From positions 40,112 to 104,111 of the IMG/VR virus record IMGVR_UViG_3300009182_003747: DNA of 64,000 nt; one strand, given 5' to 3'. The DNA comes from a virus. Position 1 is the stretch's first letter. Each line of letters begins with the position of its first letter. The notes beneath the pieces are model-generated. The model was not told the DNA's origin and did not search any database. It worked only from the letters and a program-made list of their open reading frames with translations. A program made the position numbers and the translations under genes. Shown here one piece after another: positions 8,344 through 17,457 of this stretch.

Positions 8344-9822
8344 TCATGTCTTTATGTATATGTATGTGTTTCCATAGTTAGCAGTCGCAGTGTCATAAAC
8401 TGGAATCCCTCTAGCTGTGCCGTAGTACTCTTCTAAGAAAGGCGGCGTGATGAACTGCGTGTTGGAGTTATAAGGTATAACTTTGCTATAGATAGTATTG
8501 CCTAACCCCTGCGAAGAGCCTCCAACTACCACATATACGTTGTTACCATATGAGATATTTAAAGCTCCCCATGAACCTAAACCACCATAACCACTACCGC
8601 TGCTAACAACTCCGCACGCTTTAGTAAGTATAGAAGACGAGATATTTGTCCACGTTATGCCGTCTGTAGACGTCTGTGTGCTGCTCATTCCGCCGCCGCC
8701 ATATGATGGACCTAAGCCGCCGATGGACTGTGCGCCAAGAGCAAAGAATCTACCGTTCACGAACTTTATGGTGCTTATGCCTGTATAGCTATTTGCCGTC
8801 TGTCGCGCAGTCCAGTTAACACCGTCTGTTGATGTCTGTACCCATCCTCTACTGTAATAAAGACTTGCGTCAAGAACAAACGTACCATTTCCATAATCGC
8901 CAGTGTAGTGTGTATTATTATTAGCAATATAAGCATAATCACCGTCAAATGCTCCGGTTCTAGTAGTCCAAGTAATAAGATCCGTGCTAGTTGATATGCT
9001 TGGTCTTCCAACGCTATTAGCGCTGGCGCAAACATACACGCCATTTCCATACATCAAGGCACCGTAGACCCAGCTATTAGAAATCGTGAAAGGTATAGTA
9101 TACGCGCTACTCCAAGTTGTTCCGTCTGTAGACTTAATGGTATTGGCAGACGACCCCGACGTCGTTCCATTTAGATATGAACTTACAACGAATGTATTAT
9201 TAACTATATAAACTTGACCTGTGTTTCCAGTTCCTAAAGTTATTCCTGCTGCGGTGTACGCTGATGAAGTTGCATTAGACCAAGTAATAGCGTCTGTAGA
9301 ATTATATACGTTTAGACCAACATCAGAGTATACGAACTTGCCGTTTCCGTACGCTATTGCCGTGCCGCTGTATCCTACCGGATAAACTGCGCTTTGCGTC
9401 CATGTTATACCATCGGTTGATCTTAAGTATAATGAATTGCCTCCAATTATTGTAGCTACAAAAACGCCGTTTCCGTATACGATACAGTTCGCCCCATACA
9501 CAGATGGGTTGGGGACTGTCCCCGATGAAAATGGATTAGATACCCATGAGTTTGAAGAAGAGACAATTGTGGAGAGATTTGGATAGTCGACACTATTATA
9601 CGGGGTGTTGCTCACTGATATATATCCAGCAGGCGCGGTACTGTTTGCGCTTAGAAGATAAGTACCCGTAGAGTTGTACTGAGAAGATGAAGCCGCGCTC
9701 ACGAGAGACTGAGTGTTCGTGGCAATTCCGTTTGCAGTTATGGTCACACTATTATTCGAGAAGTTCACGCCGTTGACGCTACCGCTGTCAAAGTAGATTG
9801 AGTTGGTCTGAAGTATCGACAT
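8344..9822 (-). CDS. Beta-propeller fibre protein A
   Basis: A 492-aa fibre protein with about seven repeats of the form YGNG-x-F/Y-V followed 25-40 residues later by STDGITW. These are Asp-box/BNR-like propeller blades (first blade near residue 110, last near 440). The head (residues 1-90) is the short Asn/Ser-rich type seen in neighbouring fibres. The end, NTYIYIKT, is nearly the same as in the protein encoded at 11309-12751. A propeller of this kind usually binds glycans; no sialidase catalytic residues are evident. It shares one base with the next upstream gene. Confidence 0.7.
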   Translation of the reverse strand: MSILQTNSIYFDSGSVNGVNFSNNSVTITANGIATNTQSLVSAASSSQYNSTGTYLLSANSTAPAGYISVSNTPYNSVDYPNLSTIVSSSNSWVSNPFSSGTVPNPSVYGANCIVYGNGVFVATIIGGNSLYLRSTDGITWTQSAVYPVGYSGTAIAYGNGKFVYSDVGLNVYNSTDAITWSNATSSAYTAAGITLGTGNTGQVYIVNNTFVVSSYLNGTTSGSSANTIKSTDGTTWSSAYTIPFTISNSWVYGALMYGNGVYVCASANSVGRPSISTSTDLITWTTRTGAFDGDYAYIANNNTHYTGDYGNGTFVLDASLYYSRGWVQTSTDGVNWTARQTANSYTGISTIKFVNGRFFALGAQSIGGLGPSYGGGGMSSTQTSTDGITWTNISSSILTKACGVVSSGSGYGGLGSWGALNISYGNNVYVVVGGSSQGLGNTIYSKVIPYNSNTQFITPPFLEEYYGTARGIPVYDTATANYGNTYIYIKT

Positions 9823-11309
9823 TATGTTGCCCTCAAGTATGATATTTGATCTCCAGCAGTAACTTTAGTACGCAGCTTGAAGTAAGTCTGCGGGTCGTAT
9901 GAGAATAGATTACTTCCAAAGGTAGTACCTAAAGATCTAAATGTCCCATTTAGATAAGCATTAGCTGTACTGTAGATATAAGGGCCGGAAGTCAGACCGG
10001 CATTACCGTCTAAAAGATACCCAATAGTAGAAGTATTAGTCGGAATTATATAAGATCCTAAAGATCCCTGATAGATTATAGAACCATTAACAGAAGCAAT
10101 ACAACCGCCTATAGACGGGCTTAGAACACCATTAGAATAAAAATTCGCGCTATTGTCAGCCGATGTAATGTTAGTACTTCCTGTTATGTGAATTGTATTA
10201 ATACTGGAGAGATATAGAAAATTCTGACTTCCAGTCTGCAAATTTACCATAGAAGGTAAAATTGTATTTGTACTGCTGGTGGTAGAGGTGCCGTCTAGAT
10301 TAGACACAGTCCAGGTAGTACCGTTCGTGGACCTGCATATCCTCAATCCGCCGCTCCCTCCACCAGAAGGAGGTCCATACCCTACGGCCACAAAGTATCC
10401 GTTCGCGTATCCGACGTTAGTAAACACGCAATTGCTGGTAAATGGATTAGTTCTATTTGTCCAAGTTATTCCGTTTGTTGATGTCTGTATACTTCCTATT
10501 GACGTAAGAGGAAATGAGTATACTGCACTAATACCAAGTGCTCCGGTATTACCACCTACAGCCACGAAGACACCATTCCCATAGGCAACAGAGTAAGGCT
10601 CTGTAGATGTATTTGCCAGAGTTCTAAGGGTCCAAGAAGACCCATTAGAAGAAGTCTGCAGTGTAGATGATCCATTTAACGAGTTCGAAACTGCTTGAGC
10701 TATAATGAAGACGCCGTTTCCATATGCAAGAGCACCTGGATTATAATAATTACTAGCTGAGGTCATATTAGGAGAGCTTGTGGTGTAAGTCCACGTTACA
10801 GAGTCTGCGCTGTAGTATACAGCATTAGCATTTAATCCCCCTGATAATCCATCATATCCAATTCCCACGTATACGTTATTTCCAAAAACATAATCAAATA
10901 TTGCGCATGACTGTGGCGCGGTAGTAGTGTTGGCTAACAATACCACCGGAGTATATAAAAGTAGATCTGCATATGAGTAGGCATAGGTATTATAGTAACC
11001 CAGCCAAGTTGAGTTCGCATTCTTATTCTGCAGGATACCAGTGGGAATTAGATTGGCATTAGTAAAAGTTGCGCCGCTTGGGAAGATTACATACTCATTG
11101 ATCTTGGTCTCGTTTACGGCAGAGCCGTTGAAGTAAGCCGCAGTGGAGTTGACAACCATATTTGCTGAGGATACAGAAGTAGAGTTGATGATGTATGTCT
11201 GCGTGTTCGCAACTATATTGAGCGTCTGGTTAGTAGGACTCGACGTATTAGCGTATATCCTGTTGTTACCAGAAGAGTCGAAACTTAAGTTTGATACTAC
11301 TATGGTCAT
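9822..11309 (-). CDS. Beta-propeller fibre protein B
   Basis: A paralogue of the 8344-9822 product, 495 aa. At least four clear blades are visible (AYGNGVFIIAQ, AYGNGVFVAVG and GYANGYFVAVG, each with a SSNGSSW- or STNGTTW-type Asp-box), placed about residues 140-340. The C-terminal third is more divergent and ends in KVTAGDQISYLRAT, unlike the other two. The head, MTIVVSNLSFDSSGNNRIY, matches the head of the next protein. Probably an alternative receptor-binding subunit. Confidence 0.68.
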   Translation of the reverse strand: MTIVVSNLSFDSSGNNRIYANTSSPTNQTLNIVANTQTYIINSTSVSSANMVVNSTAAYFNGSAVNETKINEYVIFPSGATFTNANLIPTGILQNKNANSTWLGYYNTYAYSYADLLLYTPVVLLANTTTAPQSCAIFDYVFGNNVYVGIGYDGLSGGLNANAVYYSADSVTWTYTTSSPNMTSASNYYNPGALAYGNGVFIIAQAVSNSLNGSSTLQTSSNGSSWTLRTLANTSTEPYSVAYGNGVFVAVGGNTGALGISAVYSFPLTSIGSIQTSTNGITWTNRTNPFTSNCVFTNVGYANGYFVAVGYGPPSGGGSGGLRICRSTNGTTWTVSNLDGTSTTSSTNTILPSMVNLQTGSQNFLYLSSINTIHITGSTNITSADNSANFYSNGVLSPSIGGCIASVNGSIIYQGSLGSYIIPTNTSTIGYLLDGNAGLTSGPYIYSTANAYLNGTFRSLGTTFGSNLFSYDPQTYFKLRTKVTAGDQISYLRAT

Positions 11310-12751
11310 CAGCTGCTCCTCACGTATATATAAGTATTTGTCATTATATCAGTTGTTGGGATCGCGTTAGATGTGTTCCATCCTGTATACTGCGCTATCT
11401 TGTTGTTTCTTCCATAAAATCTAGAGAACACGGTATTTGTGACGTACGCGTATGGCAGAGTCGGTACGTATATCTCGGTGCTAGCAAGAGTAGTTAGGAC
11501 GTAGGGGGTGCTAGCAATCGTTCCGACAGAGGCCAGCATATTTAAAGTAGGCGAGTAGGCAATACCGGCTACAGCATACGATGCAGTATTAGACAATACA
11601 CCCAGAAGATTACTTCCCATATAATCCCAAGTATTACCATCAGTCGTTCTATATGCAACCCCAGAAGTACCTAGCGCGTAGAAGTAACCATTGGCATATG
11701 TAACTGCTGATAAATAACTATAGAAACCCGTCGAAGTCCATGTAGTCCCGTTTGTAGATCTAGCGCTATAATTGGTATATCCGACGGCTAAGAAGACTCC
11801 ATTACCGTACGCCACAGAATATAAGTTTGAAGATATAGGGGAAGTTTGCTGTGTCCATGACGTGCCGTTAGTAGATGACTGAATGGTTCCATTGGATCCA
11901 ACAGACACGAATACGCCGTTTCCATAGGCTATAGAAAAACCAGCATAGTTATTAGCGGAAGTTCTGCGCGTCCACGTGGTGCTGTCTGTAGAAGTCCACA
12001 CACCATTCCCAGCATAATTGCCAAGGCTGTTAGCTTGTTTAGTAGTAGCAACGTACACACCGTTGCCATATGCCACGCTCTGTGGATAAGAATTCGAACC
12101 TGTCACAGCTTGCACATAAGTCCACGTAACTGCGTCTGTAGAACTCAATATAACACCGCTTGAAGTCGCGAGGTTAGAGTTATTAGACGCGCCGACGGCC
12201 ACGTACTTGTCGTTTCCATATGCTACACCGAGTAGCAAGCAGTTGGCACCAGCGCCACTAACGCTTCTGTTAGTCCACGTTAGTCCGTCTGGAGAAGTCT
12301 GTATCATCCCGGCATTTCCGGTACTAACAGAATTACCTCCTACCATGACGAATTGGTTATTTCCCCACGTGATAGACTGAATACTATTTGCTAAACTCGC
12401 GTTCGCGTGCGTTCTTTGATTCCAAATGACACCAAAGTCAGGCTGGTTGTTCTGAAGTACGGGATAGAGAGTAGCCCACTGAGAAGACGCGCTATTTATG
12501 ATGGCGCTGGCATTCACGCAGTTGGCTAGAGTAGTCGCATTGCTGCTGAAGACGTAGGTTCCAATAGCTTGACCGGGAGGGACGAGAGGAACTATCTGCT
12601 TCGTGGTGTTGTTTCCGACAGATAGAGACGTTGTGTTTACTCCGAGTAGAACAGTATTAGACTGGAATATTGTTACGTTTACGCCGTCGAAGTGTATTCG
12701 ATTATTTCCGGTCGGCTCTAGGTGTACGTTGGCTACTACTATTGTGCTCAT
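11309..12751 (-). CDS. Beta-propeller fibre protein C
   Basis: The most regular of the three propeller paralogues at 480 aa. It has seven YGNG/YANG-type blades from about residue 120 to 400 (for example VAYGNGVYVATT, IAYGNGVFVSVG, VAYGNGVFLAVG), each with a T-D/N-G-x-T-W turn. The head, MSTIVVANVHLEPTGNNRI, pairs with protein B, and the tail, NTYIYVRSS, pairs with protein A. One base is shared with gene B. Likely a seven-bladed propeller on a fibre stalk. Confidence 0.7.
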   Translation of the reverse strand: MSTIVVANVHLEPTGNNRIHFDGVNVTIFQSNTVLLGVNTTSLSVGNNTTKQIVPLVPPGQAIGTYVFSSNATTLANCVNASAIINSASSQWATLYPVLQNNQPDFGVIWNQRTHANASLANSIQSITWGNNQFVMVGGNSVSTGNAGMIQTSPDGLTWTNRSVSGAGANCLLLGVAYGNDKYVAVGASNNSNLATSSGVILSSTDAVTWTYVQAVTGSNSYPQSVAYGNGVYVATTKQANSLGNYAGNGVWTSTDSTTWTRRTSANNYAGFSIAYGNGVFVSVGSNGTIQSSTNGTSWTQQTSPISSNLYSVAYGNGVFLAVGYTNYSARSTNGTTWTSTGFYSYLSAVTYANGYFYALGTSGVAYRTTDGNTWDYMGSNLLGVLSNTASYAVAGIAYSPTLNMLASVGTIASTPYVLTTLASTEIYVPTLPYAYVTNTVFSRFYGRNNKIAQYTGWNTSNAIPTTDIMTNTYIYVRSS

Positions 12752-12768
12752 GATATCTCTCTATTCAA

Positions 12769-13398
12769 TTATACGCCGATCGCTAGATAATATACGTTAG
12801 CAGTTGTTGTTGTTGAAGACGATCTAAGGTTAGCAGAAGTTAAACCAGATGCAGAAACATATGGTACGTTAGCGCCAGCTAATACAGTATTATCTCTAGC
12901 AGACATTGTTATTGAATAAACAGCTGTTGTAAATGGCGTAGGCCATGTAGTAATACTTGTCGTATTACACACTAATGTTCCCCACTGCAGCAGCAGTCCG
13001 TTTGGAAGACGGGTATAGCCGTTTGCTGTGATCGATGATGTACCGAGTGCGAGACTGTTGCCGGTTACTGCCACCTGACCATTACCGTAAACGCTCATGA
13101 ACGTAGAAGTCGCGTTGACAAATGAGGCCACAGTGCCAGTGTTCGACTGAACGTATATGCCTGTGCCGGTATTCGAGACAAACTGACCGCCTACGCTGGT
13201 ATTAGACTGACCATATAAACCATAGCCAGTGCTTGAGTAAGCAACAACAGCGTGATCTGCTTGACTGTTATTGCCTACTACCATCCTACCAGTGTTCGAC
13301 CACAGGGAAATACCTGGATTGCCGGTGTTTCCAGTAGATATCGACAAGTCGGTGGTGCCGTTTGCTGTTCTTATATTTGTCGTGCTTAGAGTGCTCAT
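12769..13398 (-). CDS. Short tail fibre with gp53-like C-terminal domain
   Basis: A 209-aa fibre protein. Residues about 1-125 are Asn/Gly/Ser-rich stalk repeats (GLYGQSNTSVGG-like). The C-terminal about 80 residues start GYTRLPNGLLLQWG and match the phage tail-fibre C-terminal domain known as gp53-like, which forms receptor-binding knobs. The same domain ends the 561-aa product encoded at 17458-19143. The stalk repeat, with the words YGLYGQSN, also occurs inside the 1198-aa fibre. Confidence 0.72.
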   Translation of the reverse strand: MSTLSTTNIRTANGTTDLSISTGNTGNPGISLWSNTGRMVVGNNSQADHAVVAYSSTGYGLYGQSNTSVGGQFVSNTGTGIYVQSNTGTVASFVNATSTFMSVYGNGQVAVTGNSLALGTSSITANGYTRLPNGLLLQWGTLVCNTTSITTWPTPFTTAVYSITMSARDNTVLAGANVPYVSASGLTSANLRSSSTTTTANVYYLAIGV

Positions 13399-13408
13399 CT
13401 CATTTTCC

Positions 13409-16400
13409 TTAGACTATGACCCATCTTGATCCAGTTTGTATAGTAACGTCCGCATTCAGAGTTATAGGTCCGGCGGACATATAGTTATAGGCGGTCTGCG
13501 CCGTGTAGTTAGTATTGACTGTCTTACCGCTGATGAAGAAATTGGTGTCTGAACCAGCTCCAGTACCAGTACCAATTCCAGGATTGGTCGTCATTGTCGA
13601 TCCGTCTGAGAACTTAATACCGCTCGCTGTGAACTCGAGTTGACCAGCTACAGTAAGCTTAGATGCCGGCGCGCTGTTGCCTATGCCTATATTACCGTTG
13701 GCATAGATACCAGCAAAAGTAGCAGTAGCATTAGCAAATAGTGCTACTATACCTGTGTTTGACTGTGCATAAAGACCATATCCAGTATTTGATATACCAT
13801 AGATGCCACCACCGCCGCCTCCATTTACACCGCCAATGCCCTGTACGCCATAAGAAGAATTTGATTGACCATACACGCCAACGCTGGAGTTTGATAGACC
13901 ACTAATAGCAATTACTGCAGCTGTCGTTGAGCCGGCAGTAATTGTAGCAGAATTAACTGAAGTGGCATTAACAACACCGGTATAAACACCGGCAGAGTTA
14001 ACAACTGTAGATGTACCTACCGTATAAGACGCAGAGTTAATCGTTGTGGCATTAACAACACCGGTATAAACACCAGTGGAGTTAGCAACTGTAGATGTAC
14101 CTACCGTATAAGAATAAGCATTCACCGAACCGGTAGCAAGAATGCTAGCTACTGTAGAGTTACCACCAGGTGTTATCTGTACATTACCTGCAGAGTTAGC
14201 TATATTTATGATCGATGTAGTCTGAGTGGTGGTGCTGTTACCAATCGATAAAGAGCCGGTATTTGATATAGTTACAGTCGGTAGTGTCGTTGTGTTACCG
14301 GCGTATGAGATAGAAGTATTTGATATAGTTAAGACTGTGCCGACAGTATAAGATGCAGAGTTAACACCAGCAACAGATATATTAGAAGAATTTATCGCAG
14401 TATTAACATCAGCTGCCTGAAGTGATGTTAATGCGATATTTGTACCATCGCCGCGAAGATAGTAAGCTGCGGTTGCGCCACCTGCGAGAGCATTGAGCGC
14501 AGCCTGTCTTGTGGTTGCACTAGTACCACCTTGTGCAAAACCAACAGCCGTGAAACCCGTGGCCAATGAGCCAGAAGCAAGAGCACCGGTACCAGTTATA
14601 CCGGTATATGAACCTGTTAGCTGTCCATTTGGTAATGTACCGGTTGTTATATTTGTAGCATTTGAGTAGTAAGAAGCAAGCTGGCCATTTAGATATGTTG
14701 TGTTATTTGAAGTTCCAGAATAAGATGTAGAGTTGAGTATGGTAACTGTAGAGTTACTTATTGTTATAGAGTTAGCCGCAATAGATCCAGGTACTGTACT
14801 ATTAGCTGATATACTAATAGAAGTTGAATTTACAACAAACGCGCCTAACGAGCCATATGGCTGAAGAAATGCCTGTAGGCTGCCTGTGGTAGTATTAGCG
14901 GATGTAGTGTCGATAGTAGAAGACGTATTTGGATTATTCTTTGTTCCAAATATTCTATATACTGGATTGCTGTTTGAAGATGAAGCCGCTATCCTAGCCA
15001 CGCCAGAGTACCAAGTTACAGTTGAGTTGCCAGCAGGAGAGAAGAAGCCGGTGTCTACTACATCAGTATTAGTATTATTAAGGCCAAGCTCAATGATATT
15101 ATCATTTACTATGAGGTTCTGTGTGTTAACAGTGAGTGTTGTACCGAGAATTGTTAGATTTCCAGATATAGTAGCGTCACCTGTTACACTCAGGGAATTA
15201 GACGTTATATTATTCACGTAGGCATTCGCTGCAGTGATATTTCCCGCAAATACTGTGCCCGTGCTGCTCATTGTCTGACGTATAATACCGCCGCTGACCA
15301 GTGACAGCTGGCCGTTAGCTGGATTATACATACCCGTATCTGAGTTTGCAGCAAATGAGTAAGATGGTGATCCAGCAGTTCCAGGATTAGCTAGAACAGT
15401 ATTAGCGCTTATGTTATTACTGAGAGTTAAGTTTTTATTTGCGCTGTTGAATGTGAACGCAGCGTCTCCACCGAATGATCCCGAGCTGTTGTACTGCACC
15501 TGCGTGTTAGATCCACCGGCACTGAACAGTGTCGTGCTCGTCATGGTGGTCCCATCTGGGAACTTAACACCGCCTGTTGTAGACTCGATAATACCAGCTA
15601 CAGTCAGCTTAGAACCAGGGGTTGTATTACTGACGCCAACTCTGCTGTTGGTGGTGTCAACAAATAACAGGCTCGTATTGAAGCTCGAGTTTGGTCCTGC
15701 TACTGTGATGCCGTTTGAGAAGTTGCCAGATGATCCAAATACGGTCCACCTGCTTGTACTATTACCGAGAGCGTACGCATTTGTAGAAGGAATAATATCG
15801 CCAGTACCAGTGCCCGTGTACGTAATGGCGCCTGTTACTATAAGATCGCCGCCTACTCTAAGAGTACCAGTAATATTAGCAGAAGCTCCAGTCGCGTTAA
15901 AGCTATTGGTCGTGATATTATTTGTGGATATTGTTAGAGAAGTTACGTTACCTGTTAAGTTGCCTGTTATAGTAGTAGCAGCGACGTTGCCAGTTAAGTT
16001 GCCTGTTATAGTAGTGGCAGTAACGTTACCTACAAGATTACCGGAGATGTTAGTTGCATTTACGTTGGTAGCTATGACGGTATTTGTATACACATTAGCC
16101 GAAGCGTTTACCACGGTTGCAGAGACATTGCCAATCAAGATACCTGTTAAGTTGCCTGTTATAGTACTGGCAGTAACGTTACCTACAAGATTACCGGAGA
16201 TGTTAGTTGCATTTACGTTGGTAGCTATGACGGTATTTACGTTTACAGCTGTGGCATTGAGGTTTGCGGTGGCGTTGATATTACCGAATGCTCCATTTCC
16301 AGAAGCAGAGATATTACCCTCAACGCGAAGCTTGTCAGCAGGAGCACTATTACCTATACCAACTCTGCTGTTTACTGAGTCGACAAAGAGAGTATTACCA

Positions 16401-17005
16401 GCTACGTTTAAGTTGGCACTCGTGATGTTGATTGTGTTTGTGGATGTGGAAGATCCACCGATGATGTAGAATCCAGAAGAGTTGCTTAATAAACGAGTAT
16501 CATAGTCATCAGCTAGAGGGGTCTTAAAGTCGATGTATCCGCCGTTCGATCCGCCGATCTCAATTCTACCTTGATTGTTCGAGTCGTTAGTTATGATAAC
16601 TTGGCCATTAACGGTGGAGTTCGCCGAGTAAACAGAGATGCTCGTTGAGTTCATCGTCACGTTGGCGATGCTGTTGCCTATCGTAGCTCCAAAAGTGGTG
16701 ATCTGAACGTTCGCGCCGACATTTGCAGATGTACTAGCGTATATGGTACCAGTGTTGGTCTGGTTTGTGATGTTAAGCGCCGATACGGCAGCCAGCTGTG
16801 TAACGTTGAGGTTGCCGGTGTTAGTAGTAGCGGTGACCGTGAGGTTCGAGGCAAGAGCGACATTGCCAGATACGTTCGCTGTTCCAACTACTGAGAAAGT
16901 TGCGTCTGGGGAAGCCGTATTGACACCAACTTTGCCGGCTGTAGCTACAATTAGACTGGTGTTTACTATGATGCCGTTCTTAACGACAAAGTCTTTATCA
17001 GACAT
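13409..17005 (-). CDS. Large tail fibre protein, 1198 aa
   Basis: A long Asn/Ser/Thr/Val-rich fibre with little charge or Cys. It is built of short beta repeats: GNLTGNVxxTTITGN near residues 260-340, and the fibre signature xGIGNSAPAxKL at about 220 and 1110 (VGVSNTTPGSKL near 465). It ends TIQTGSRWVIV, resembling the last residues of the small protein encoded at 17040-17456. Two internal DNA duplications are visible (13962/14046 and 15993/16146). A late-promoter box lies 32 bases upstream of ATG 17005 and a GGGGAAAGGG ribosome site precedes it. Likely a stalk or long-fibre subunit; its partner is unknown. Confidence 0.75.
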   Translation of the reverse strand: MSDKDFVVKNGIIVNTSLIVATAGKVGVNTASPDATFSVVGTANVSGNVALASNLTVTATTNTGNLNVTQLAAVSALNITNQTNTGTIYASTSANVGANVQITTFGATIGNSIANVTMNSTSISVYSANSTVNGQVIITNDSNNQGRIEIGGSNGGYIDFKTPLADDYDTRLLSNSSGFYIIGGSSTSTNTINITSANLNVAGNTLFVDSVNSRVGIGNSAPADKLRVEGNISASGNGAFGNINATANLNATAVNVNTVIATNVNATNISGNLVGNVTASTITGNLTGILIGNVSATVVNASANVYTNTVIATNVNATNISGNLVGNVTATTITGNLTGNVAATTITGNLTGNVTSLTISTNNITTNSFNATGASANITGTLRVGGDLIVTGAITYTGTGTGDIIPSTNAYALGNSTSRWTVFGSSGNFSNGITVAGPNSSFNTSLLFVDTTNSRVGVSNTTPGSKLTVAGIIESTTGGVKFPDGTTMTSTTLFSAGGSNTQVQYNSSGSFGGDAAFTFNSANKNLTLSNNISANTVLANPGTAGSPSYSFAANSDTGMYNPANGQLSLVSGGIIRQTMSSTGTVFAGNITAANAYVNNITSNSLSVTGDATISGNLTILGTTLTVNTQNLIVNDNIIELGLNNTNTDVVDTGFFSPAGNSTVTWYSGVARIAASSSNSNPVYRIFGTKNNPNTSSTIDTTSANTTTGSLQAFLQPYGSLGAFVVNSTSISISANSTVPGSIAANSITISNSTVTILNSTSYSGTSNNTTYLNGQLASYYSNATNITTGTLPNGQLTGSYTGITGTGALASGSLATGFTAVGFAQGGTSATTRQAALNALAGGATAAYYLRGDGTNIALTSLQAADVNTAINSSNISVAGVNSASYTVGTVLTISNTSISYAGNTTTLPTVTISNTGSLSIGNSTTTQTTSIINIANSAGNVQITPGGNSTVASILATGSVNAYSYTVGTSTVANSTGVYTGVVNATTINSASYTVGTSTVVNSAGVYTGVVNATSVNSATITAGSTTAAVIAISGLSNSSVGVYGQSNSSYGVQGIGGVNGGGGGGIYGISNTGYGLYAQSNTGIVALFANATATFAGIYANGNIGIGNSAPASKLTVAGQLEFTASGIKFSDGSTMTTNPGIGTGTGAGSDTNFFISGKTVNTNYTAQTAYNYMSAGPITLNADVTIQTGSRWVIV
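13962..14113. repeat. 68-bp direct repeat inside the large fibre gene
   Basis: Copies at 13962-14029 and 14046-14113, 84 bases apart, begin gtggcattaacaacaccgg and differ at only a few bases. The period of 84 bases is 28 codons, so the repeat keeps frame and duplicates one beta-repeat unit of the fibre. Confidence 0.85.
15993..16238. repeat. 93-bp direct repeat inside the large fibre gene
   Basis: Copies at 15993-16085 and 16146-16238 begin gttaagttgcctgttatag and I see a single difference between them. The offset is 153 bases (51 codons), in frame. The near-identity indicates recent duplication or ongoing conversion. Confidence 0.9.
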
Positions 17006-17036
17006 ACTGGTTCCCTTTCCCCAGGATTATTTTAAT

Positions 17037-17044
17037 TATTTATA
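17037..17044 (-). promoter_or_regulatory. T4-type late promoter (TATAAATA)
   Basis: TATAAATA on the minus strand, 32 bases upstream of the 1198-aa fibre start and overlapping the stop codon of the upstream small gene. Confidence 0.75.
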
Positions 17045-17456
17045 CGATGACTATCCTCGTACCGCTTGTTACTGTGAGAGTAAAGCCGGTATTTACCGTA
17101 TAGGGACCCGCTATTATAGTGTTGACGTTTGCGGGCGTGGTGTAGCTGTAGAGCAAGTTCTGTGGGTTCTGAAATCCAAGCGAAGAGAAAGTAGATACGG
17201 AGTTCATAGTGCTGTTGACGGTGGAGTTACCTATCGTCATGTTCTGCTGGTCGTTATTCCAGACAAAGTTGGTATTACCGTTCATATTTCCAGAGCTGTT
17301 GAACTGTATGCTCGTGTTAGAGCCACCAGCAGTCTGATAAGGACCGGTTGCAACCGCCCAGTAGCTGTAGTTGTTTATGTAGACGTAGGTGAGACCGGAC
17401 GTGGCATCGCTGAATACTTGACCATTTGCTGGTGATGATGGGAAGTCTAAAGCCAT
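17040..17456 (-). CDS. Small fibre/structural protein, 138 aa
   Basis: Begins MALDFPSSPANGQVFSDATSG, a head found on many phage fibre-like proteins where it precedes a short strand-rich region. The C-terminus, TLTVTSGTRIVIV, resembles the end of the 1198-aa fibre and may be a trimerisation or tip motif. It is rich in Asn/Thr/Ser with no enzyme motif. Two bases separate it from the upstream 561-aa fibre gene. Exact virion role unknown. Confidence 0.65.
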   Translation of the reverse strand: MALDFPSSPANGQVFSDATSGLTYVYINNYSYWAVATGPYQTAGGSNTSIQFNSSGNMNGNTNFVWNNDQQNMTIGNSTVNSTMNSVSTFSSLGFQNPQNLLYSYTTPANVNTIIAGPYTVNTGFTLTVTSGTRIVIV

Positions 17457-17457
17457 C

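Noticed and set aside
15411-16469. Plus-strand frame of 352 codons opposite the large fibre gene
   Set aside because: The product is a low-complexity Val/Leu/Pro chain mirroring the Asn/Thr repeats of the minus-strand fibre; no start signals and no recognisable domain.
16743-17435. Plus-strand frame of 230 codons
   Set aside because: Spans two minus-strand genes and their promoter; composition follows the antisense strand.
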